Positions 58,988 through 64,000 of a DNA stretch of 64,000 nucleotides are shown here, in pieces. Every line of letters begins with the position of its first letter. The first letter of the stretch is position 1. Origin of the DNA: Nocardioides sp. CER19 (lineage in GTDB: Bacteria > Actinomycetota > Actinomycetes > Propionibacteriales > Nocardioidaceae); assembly GCF_029846275.1 (NCBI RefSeq), contig NZ_JARVWS010000001.1:1116001-1180000 (forward strand). The letters are read 5' to 3'. The notes under the pieces are model-generated. The model saw nothing but the letters and a program-made list of their open reading frames with translations. It was not told where the DNA came from and searched no databases. The position numbers and the translations under genes were made by a program.

Positions 58988-60808
58988 TCAGCCGAGGCGG
59001 CGCAGCCGCTCGGCGGCGCGGTGGGTGAGCGCGTCGAAGGCGTCGTCGGAGATGGTGGCCGAGCCGGAGGGCACGAAGCCGACCTGGGCCACGTTGTCGC
59101 CCTCGCGGATGATCGCCATGAGGAACGTGACCGACGACTTGTCGGAGATCTCGATCCGCAGCCGCCAGGCAGTGAGCTCGCGCGCGGGCGTCACGGTGTT
59201 CTCGATCTGGCTGACCTTGGTGCCGAGGTCCTTCTTGGGGCAGGCGGCGAGGGCGGTCCGGGTGCCGGCGACGACCCGGGCGGCGGCCTTGGCGGTGCCG
59301 AATGACCCGACGGTCTCGGTGAGGCCGAACTGCGGCGGCAGCTTCGCCGACGGGATGACGAAGGACCGGGTGAGGTCGGCCGTCGCCCCCTTGCGGTGGA
59401 AGACCGTCTGGTCGCAGCGGGTCGCCGCCGGGTTCGTCGCGGCGGCCTTCGGGGCGGTCGCCATCCAGCCCTGCGCGACGCCGGCGACCGGGGGCAGGTC
59501 CACCAGGTCGAGCATGGCCGGGTGCTCGCCGACGGGGATCGGGGCGACCTCGCGCAGCGCCGAGCGACCGGCGCACGCGCCGCCGTCGGGGAGCCGGCAC
59601 AGCTGCCCGACCGCCTGGCCGAGCAGGCCGGTGTTGGTGCGGAGCGGCTGCTTGTCAGGGGTCGGCTGGGCGCTGACGACGGTGGTGGTCAGTACGCCGG
59701 TCCGGGCGATGCTGGCCACGACCGAGCGCTCCGGGTCGTTCCAGTCGTGCAGCTCGACGAGGGTCGCCTCGTCGCCGATGCCGGTGACCTGGCGGGTCGA
59801 GATCAGCTGGAGCCGCGACTCGCGGCAGCCGGCGTACCACGCGAGCGAGGCGGCGTAGGCCGCGTGCGCCGCGGCCGGTGTCGCCGACACCTCGGTCGAC
59901 TGTCCGACGGAGAGGGTGTCGCCGGACACGAGCGTGCGCATCAGCGCGGCCCGGGACGCGCTGTCCGCGAACCGCTGCTGCTGGCAGGGGAGGACCAGCC
60001 CGTCGCCGTCGGTGTTGTCCGACGTCATCTCGGTGGTCCACACCCCGCCGAGCGCGGCACGCGCTTGGGCCGGGCTGATGAGGTCGTCGGTCGTGAGTGG
60101 GTAGCCCGCCGCGGGGCCGGGGGGAGCCGGGGTGGTGTGCAGGCTGAGTGCGCTCAGCTTCGGCCGTACGCCGTCCGCGTCGGTCACCAGCAGCCCGGAG
60201 CCCACGAAGGCGGCCAGTGCGACCGCGCCACCGACGGCGGTGTGCATCCGGCGTCGCGCCGCGCCGGCGCGGGTGATGATGGACGCTCGCGGCCAGCGCA
60301 GGTCGCGCAGCTCGGCGGCCATGGGCTCGAAGAGGCTGAGGATGCTCGTCGTCGGCACGTCGCGCGACAGGGCGAAGGCGGCGGTGGCCGCCTGCAGCTC
60401 CTGCTCAGCCCGGGCCTGGGTGATCCCGGCCTCGCGCGCGAGCTGGTCGAGCGGCAGCGTGGTGAGGTGCGCGAGAAGCAGCACCTTCCGCTGCATGGTC
60501 GGCAGCTTCGCCAGCGACGCGAGCGTGGCGCGGATGCCCTCGTCGAAGCCCCGCTCGCGGTGGAAGGGCCGGGCCGTGTGCCGGCGCAGGGCGTGCGACC
60601 AGGCCTGCGGCCGGACGAAGCTCTCCGGGTCCTCCAACCGGCTGATCTTGCGCCAGTGGTGCCAGCCGATGACGAGCGCGTCGCGCACGGCCTTCTGGGC
60701 GGCGGGCAGGTCGCCGGTCAGTGACCAGGTCTGGAGGAGGAGGCGGCCGCGGACGTCCTTGTAGAACGTCTCGAACGCGTCGGGGTCTGGCTTCTTCCTC
60801 ATGAGCAT
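58988..60808 (-). CDS. Sigma-factor-like/membrane sensor fusion protein
   Basis: 606 aa. Residues 10-80 resemble sigma-70 region 2 of SigE-type ECF factors (AFETFYKDVRGRLLLQTWSL; RDALVIGWHHWRKISRLEDP) and 95-145 region 4 (LAKLPTMQRKVLLLAHLTTL; LAREAGITQARAEQELQAAT). A single membrane helix (about 191-208) follows, then an extracellular part of about 400 aa with two similar halves (ending ...SARTPDK- and -GSATISDDAFDAL-like segments) and four or more Cys. Whether the sigma part binds polymerase is untested. Start ATG at 60808 (or 60802); minus strand TAGCCT precedes. Confidence 0.7.
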   Translation of the reverse strand: MLMRKKPDPDAFETFYKDVRGRLLLQTWSLTGDLPAAQKAVRDALVIGWHHWRKISRLEDPESFVRPQAWSHALRRHTARPFHRERGFDEGIRATLASLAKLPTMQRKVLLLAHLTTLPLDQLAREAGITQARAEQELQAATAAFALSRDVPTTSILSLFEPMAAELRDLRWPRASIITRAGAARRRMHTAVGGAVALAAFVGSGLLVTDADGVRPKLSALSLHTTPAPPGPAAGYPLTTDDLISPAQARAALGGVWTTEMTSDNTDGDGLVLPCQQQRFADSASRAALMRTLVSGDTLSVGQSTEVSATPAAAHAAYAASLAWYAGCRESRLQLISTRQVTGIGDEATLVELHDWNDPERSVVASIARTGVLTTTVVSAQPTPDKQPLRTNTGLLGQAVGQLCRLPDGGACAGRSALREVAPIPVGEHPAMLDLVDLPPVAGVAQGWMATAPKAAATNPAATRCDQTVFHRKGATADLTRSFVIPSAKLPPQFGLTETVGSFGTAKAAARVVAGTRTALAACPKKDLGTKVSQIENTVTPARELTAWRLRIEISDKSSVTFLMAIIREGDNVAQVGFVPSGSATISDDAFDALTHRAAERLRRLG

Positions 60809-60915
60809 CGACAGGCTACCCGCCGGTTCCAGGTCACGGCGGATCCTCGCGCGATCCGGACCAGCTCCGGCGCGCCGCCCGAGCCGGGCCGACCCGCGCG
60901 GTGAAGATGGTCGGG

Positions 60916-62160
60916 ATGTCTTCTCTGCTCTCGCCACCGGCCCGCACCTCGGACCAGGTCAGCGCCGACCTGCGCCACCGTCGGCCGCTGGTCGTCGTCG
61001 CGACCCTGGGCGGCATCGGGGCGGCCGCGGCGACGCTCGTCGTCTGCCTCGCGGTCGGCGTCGTCGGCTGGTTCCTCACCGACGCGGGGGCGCACGGCGC
61101 GCCGCGCGACGCGCTGCGGACCGGCGCCCTGGCCTGGCTGATGGCCCACGGCTCCGGCGTGCACGTGAGCGGCACGGCCGTCACCGTCGTACCCCTCGGC
61201 CTGACCCTCGTCGTCGGGTGGGCGCTGTGGCGCATCGGCAACCGGGTCGGCGACTCCATCTCCGGCCACGGGCCCGACGCGGACCGGATCGGTGACGGTG
61301 AGCGGGACTGGACGGTTCCCCTGGCGACCGGCCTGTTCACCCTCGGGTACGTCGTCACCACGATCGTGACCGCCTCGGTGGCCGGCACCGCGGCGACCGC
61401 GCCCAGCGTCCCGCGGGCGACGTTCTGGGCGATCCTGCTGTCGGTCGCGGTGGGCGGCACCGGCATCGCCGTGGGATCCGGCCGCGCCGCGATCGCCGTC
61501 GCCTGGCTGCCGCCGACCATCCGCGCCGCGGCGACCGCCGCCCGGTTCACGCTGCTCGGCTGGCTGGCCGTCAGCCTCGTGGTGCTGCTCGGAAGCCTCG
61601 CCGTCGACTTCAGCACGGCGGCCAACGTGATGTCGCAGCTGCACACGGGCGCCGGCGAGAGCGTGCTCTACACGCTGCTGACCGCCACCGTGCTGCCCAA
61701 CGCCACCCTCTTCTCCGGCTCCTACCTCCTCGGCCCCGGCTTCACCGTCGGCGTCGGGACGCTGGTCAGCCCGCACGCGGTCGTGCTCGGGCCGATGCCG
61801 ATGTTCCCCCTGCTCGCCGCTCTCCCCGACGCCGGCCCGGCGCCGGCCTGGGCTCCCTGGCTGGTGCTGCTCGCCCCGCTCGCGGCCGCGCTCGGCGCCG
61901 TTCGCGCCCAGCGGCGGCACCCGACCACCCGGTGGGACGAGGGCGCCATCCGGGGCCTGGCCGGCGGCGTCTGCGCCGGGCTCGCCTTCGGCATCCTCGC
62001 CGGGTTCGCCGGCGGCGCGGTCGGGCCGGGCCGGATGGCCGACGTGGCGCCGTACGCGTTGGACGCCTGCGTGCGCGCCGTGCTGGCCTTCGGCGCCGGC
62101 GGTCTGCTGGCCGGGCTCGCGATGACCTGGCGGCAGCGCCGTTCGGAGCACGCCCAGTAG
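60916..62160 (+). CDS. PerM/DUF6350 family cell-division membrane protein
   Basis: 414 aa with about eight to ten membrane helices. Landmarks are RHRRPLVVVATLGGIGAAAA near the start, SVPRATFWAILLSVAVGG, FSGSYLLGPGFTVGVGTLVS (conserved DUF6350 block) and the C-terminal ALDACVRAVLAFGAGGLLAG. Mycobacterial PerM is needed for cell division and acid/persistence survival. GAAGAT 7 nt before the ATG at 60916 decides this start over the GTG at 60901. purN follows 11 bp later, the usual actinobacterial order perM-purN-purH. Confidence 0.88.
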   Translation: MSSLLSPPARTSDQVSADLRHRRPLVVVATLGGIGAAAATLVVCLAVGVVGWFLTDAGAHGAPRDALRTGALAWLMAHGSGVHVSGTAVTVVPLGLTLVVGWALWRIGNRVGDSISGHGPDADRIGDGERDWTVPLATGLFTLGYVVTTIVTASVAGTAATAPSVPRATFWAILLSVAVGGTGIAVGSGRAAIAVAWLPPTIRAAATAARFTLLGWLAVSLVVLLGSLAVDFSTAANVMSQLHTGAGESVLYTLLTATVLPNATLFSGSYLLGPGFTVGVGTLVSPHAVVLGPMPMFPLLAALPDAGPAPAWAPWLVLLAPLAAALGAVRAQRRHPTTRWDEGAIRGLAGGVCAGLAFGILAGFAGGAVGPGRMADVAPYALDACVRAVLAFGAGGLLAGLAMTWRQRRSEHAQ

Positions 62161-62163
62161 GAT
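62158..62163 (+). promoter_or_regulatory. -10 box of a possible purN promoter
   Basis: TAGGAT overlaps the perM stop and lies 8 nt before the purN GTG. Confidence 0.35.
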
Positions 62164-62171
62164 CGCCGCCC

Positions 62172-62777
62172 GTGCGACTGGTCGTCCTCGTCTCCGGCTC
62201 CGGCAGCAACCTGCAAGCGCTCCTCGACGCGTGCGCCGACCCGGCGTACGGCGCCGAGGTCGTCGCCGTCGGCGCCGACCGTGACGGCATCCTGGCGCTC
62301 GAGCGGGCGGAGCGGGCCGGCGTCCCGACCTTCGTGCGCCGGCTCAAGGACCACGCCACCCGCGCCGAGTGGGACGCCGCACTGACCGAGGCCGTGGCCG
62401 AGCACGAGCCTGGCCTGGTCGTGCTCGCCGGGTTCATGAAGCTGGTCGGACCGACGTTCCTCGCCCGCTTCGGCGGCCGGACGCTCAACACCCACCCCGC
62501 CCTGTCACCGTCCTTCCCCGGCACCCACGGCCCGGCTGACGCGCTGGCCTACGGCGTGAAGGTCACCGGCTGCACCCTCTTCGTCGTCGACCCCGGGATC
62601 GACACCGGCGTCATCGTCGCCCAGCGGGCGGTGCCGGTCGAGGACGACGACACGACCGAGACGCTGCACGAGCGGATCAAGGTCGCCGAGCGGGCGATGC
62701 TCGTCGACAGCGTCGGCCGGATCGCGCGGGAGGGCTTCAGCGTCGAGGGCCGCCGGGTTCGCATCGGAGGGGCCTGA
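62172..62777 (+). CDS. purN: Phosphoribosylglycinamide formyltransferase
   Basis: 201 aa. It transfers formyl from 10-formyl-THF to GAR, step three of purine synthesis. N-terminal GAR site VLVSGSGSNLQALLD; catalytic Asn-His-Asp in NTHPALSPSFPGTHGPADAL and VDPGIDTGVIVAQRAVPVED; folate-contact region VVLAGFMKLVGPTFLARFGG. GTG start without ribosome site. The purH gene follows behind a ZTP riboswitch. Confidence 0.96.
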   Translation: MRLVVLVSGSGSNLQALLDACADPAYGAEVVAVGADRDGILALERAERAGVPTFVRRLKDHATRAEWDAALTEAVAEHEPGLVVLAGFMKLVGPTFLARFGGRTLNTHPALSPSFPGTHGPADALAYGVKVTGCTLFVVDPGIDTGVIVAQRAVPVEDDDTTETLHERIKVAERAMLVDSVGRIAREGFSVEGRRVRIGGA

Positions 62778-62782
62778 ATCCC

Positions 62783-62788
62783 TACGAT
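62783..62788 (+). promoter_or_regulatory. -10 box of the purH transcript
   Basis: TACGAT ends 3 nt before the first riboswitch base, so the RNA would begin at about the riboswitch 5' end. Confidence 0.4.
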
Positions 62789-62791
62789 GAA

Positions 62792-62861
62792 CGCACACGA
62801 CTGGCGCGGGTGGGCGACCACCGGGGAGTGTGTGAGTAGGCATCGACCGCCTGGGTGCCCC
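62792..62861 (+). promoter_or_regulatory. ZTP riboswitch (pfl motif) upstream of purH
   Basis: P1: CGCACAC (62792-62798) with GTGTGTG (62828-62834). The conserved ACGACTGGCG follows, then P2 GGTGG (62809-62813) with CCACC (62818-62822) and GGGGAG. The second domain is the hairpin GGCA...TGCC with the conserved loop CCGCCTGGG (62847-62855). These are the pfl/ZTP hallmarks. It senses ZTP/ZMP, the signal of folate shortage, and here controls purH, whose product uses 10-formyl-THF. The CCCCCTC just after it can pair with the ribosome site GAGGAG (62884-62889), which suggests translational control. Confidence 0.9.
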
Positions 62862-62898
62862 CTCGTCGAAGCAGACGACCGATGAGGAGTGAGCCGCT

Positions 62899-64000
62899 GT
62901 GGCTGGCCAGCAGGACAAGATCGCGATCAAGCGGGCCCTGGTGTCCGTGTTCGACAAGACCGGCCTCGACGGGCTGGTCACGGGGCTGCACGAGGCCGGC
63001 GTCGAGCTCGTCTCGACGGGCGGCTCCGCGAAGCTGATCGCCGACCTGGGCCTCCCGGTCACCAGGGTGGAGGACCTCACCGGCTTCCCCGAGTGCCTCG
63101 ACGGCCGCGTGAAGACGCTGCACCCGCGCGTCCACGCCGGGATCCTCGCCGACCGGCGTCTCGAGAGCCACGAGCAGCAGCTCGCCGACCTCGGCGTGGA
63201 GCCGTTCGACCTCGTCGTCGTCAACCTCTACCCGTTCGTCGAGACGGTCGCCGGCGGGGGCACGCCCGAGGAGATCATCGAGAAGATCGACATCGGCGGC
63301 CCCTCGATGGTCCGCGCCGCCGCGAAGAACCACCCGAGCGTCGCGATCATCACCGACGGCGCCGACTACGGCCGGGCCCTCGAGGCGGCCCAGGGCGGCG
63401 GCTTCACCTACGAGGAGCGCAAGGCGCTGGCCGCCAAGGCGTTCGTGCACACGGCGACCTACGACGTCCACGTGGCCTCCTGGATGGGCTCCGTCCTGAC
63501 CGACAGCAGCGAGGGGACCGGCTTCCCCGCCTGGATCGGCGGCACCTACGACAAGGCGACGGTGCTGCGCTACGGCGAGAACCCGCACCAGAAGGCAGCG
63601 CTCTACCTCAACGGCTTCGGCCCGGCCGGGCTCGCCCAGGCCGAGCAGCTGCACGGCAAGGAGATGTCCTACAACAACTACGTCGACACCGACGCCGCCC
63701 GCCGCGCCGCCAACGACTTCGCGGAGCCGGCGGTCGCGATCATCAAGCACGCCAACCCGTGCGGCATCGCGGTCGGGGACGACATCGCCGAGGCGCACCG
63801 CCGTGCCCACGAGTGCGACCCGGTCAGCGCGTTCGGCGGCGTGATCGCGGCGAACCGTCCGGTGAGCGTCGAGATGGCCCGCCAGGTCGCCGAGGTCTTC
63901 ACCGAGGTCATCGTCGCCCCGGCCTACGAGGACGGCGCGGTCGAGATCCTCACACGCAAGAAGAACATCCGGATCCTGGTCGCTCCGACCGACGGTGGCT
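62899..64000 (+). CDS. purH: Bifunctional AICAR formyltransferase/IMP cyclohydrolase (3' partial)
   Basis: 367 codons visible; the gene runs off the right edge. N-terminal MGS-like IMP cyclohydrolase domain ([60 protein letters not shown]). AICAR transformylase begins near residue 205 ([53 protein letters not shown]; Lys-His pair). It catalyses the last two steps of IMP synthesis. GTG start with AGGAG 9 nt upstream, under ZTP riboswitch control. Confidence 0.97.
   Translation, partial: MAGQQDKIAIKRALVSVFDKTGLDGLVTGLHEAGVELVSTGGSAKLIADLGLPVTRVEDLTGFPECLDGRVKTLHPRVHAGILADRRLESHEQQLADLGVEPFDLVVVNLYPFVETVAGGGTPEEIIEKIDIGGPSMVRAAAKNHPSVAIITDGADYGRALEAAQGGGFTYEERKALAAKAFVHTATYDVHVASWMGSVLTDSSEGTGFPAWIGGTYDKATVLRYGENPHQKAALYLNGFGPAGLAQAEQLHGKEMSYNNYVDTDAARRAANDFAEPAVAIIKHANPCGIAVGDDIAEAHRRAHECDPVSAFGGVIAANRPVSVEMARQVAEVFTEVIVAPAYEDGAVEILTRKKNIRILVAPTDGG

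Overview
The window is dense, very GC-rich coding DNA (64 protein-coding features and no RNA gene). Gene content and style point to an actinobacterium, most likely a Nocardioidaceae member such as Nocardioides. The reasons are F420/LLM-type oxidoreductases, an actinobacterial xylose isomerase, DUF222-HNH, PspC and SigE-like sigma proteins, many GTG starts, and about twenty genes whose start codon lies 6-8 nt after a TANNNT-like -10 box, which suggests leaderless mRNAs. The genus is an inference.

Layout. 1-5903: acyl-CoA cluster with overlapping genes: quinone oxidoreductase (cut by the window edge), HAD-like hydrolase, APH-type kinase and three acyl-CoA dehydrogenases. The HAD-kinase-dehydrogenase order is the domain order of animal ACAD10. 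5966-12774: glpD, a membrane glycosyltransferase-like protein, and an aldehyde dehydrogenase overlapping a ChoD-like GMC oxidoreductase. 13064-16395: chemoreceptor and guaA. 16415-18249: DrrAB-type ABC exporter. 18450-22307: small stress-type genes (DUF4334, CsbD, a 64-aa acidic protein), an acetyltransferase-TetR pair with a good operator, rifampin ADP-ribosyltransferase, and a membrane GGDEF protein with a possible 18-aa leader. 22450-24484: secreted trypsin-like protease and a decayed DUF222-HNH gene with an SOS-box-like promoter. 24484-29412: VOC protein, acyl-CoA ligase, divergent PaiB/RidA, DUF3140-UdgX, and two small proteins.

29562-37965 is a complete D-xylose locus. xylB-xylA-ROK regulator runs rightward and meets a leftward xylF-xylG-xylH-ROK regulator block. 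The transporter promoters carry a shared 15-bp palindrome. 38195-45557: MMPL transporter, LLM oxidoreductase, APH kinase, DUF6328, hexapeptide transferase, YbaK, GDPD. 45557-48846: a leftward PspC membrane protein diverging from a PspC-type histidine kinase and LuxR response regulator, probably one envelope-stress circuit. 48812-52045: LysG/LysE pair and two oxidoreductases.

52117-64000 is mostly core metabolism: PcrA helicase, an F420 PPOX protein, an M23 peptidase with a repeated cytoplasmic tail, sucCD, a sigma-factor/membrane-sensor fusion, PerM, purN and purH (cut by the window edge). A ZTP riboswitch lies between purN and purH. Intrinsic terminator hairpins separate several blocks.
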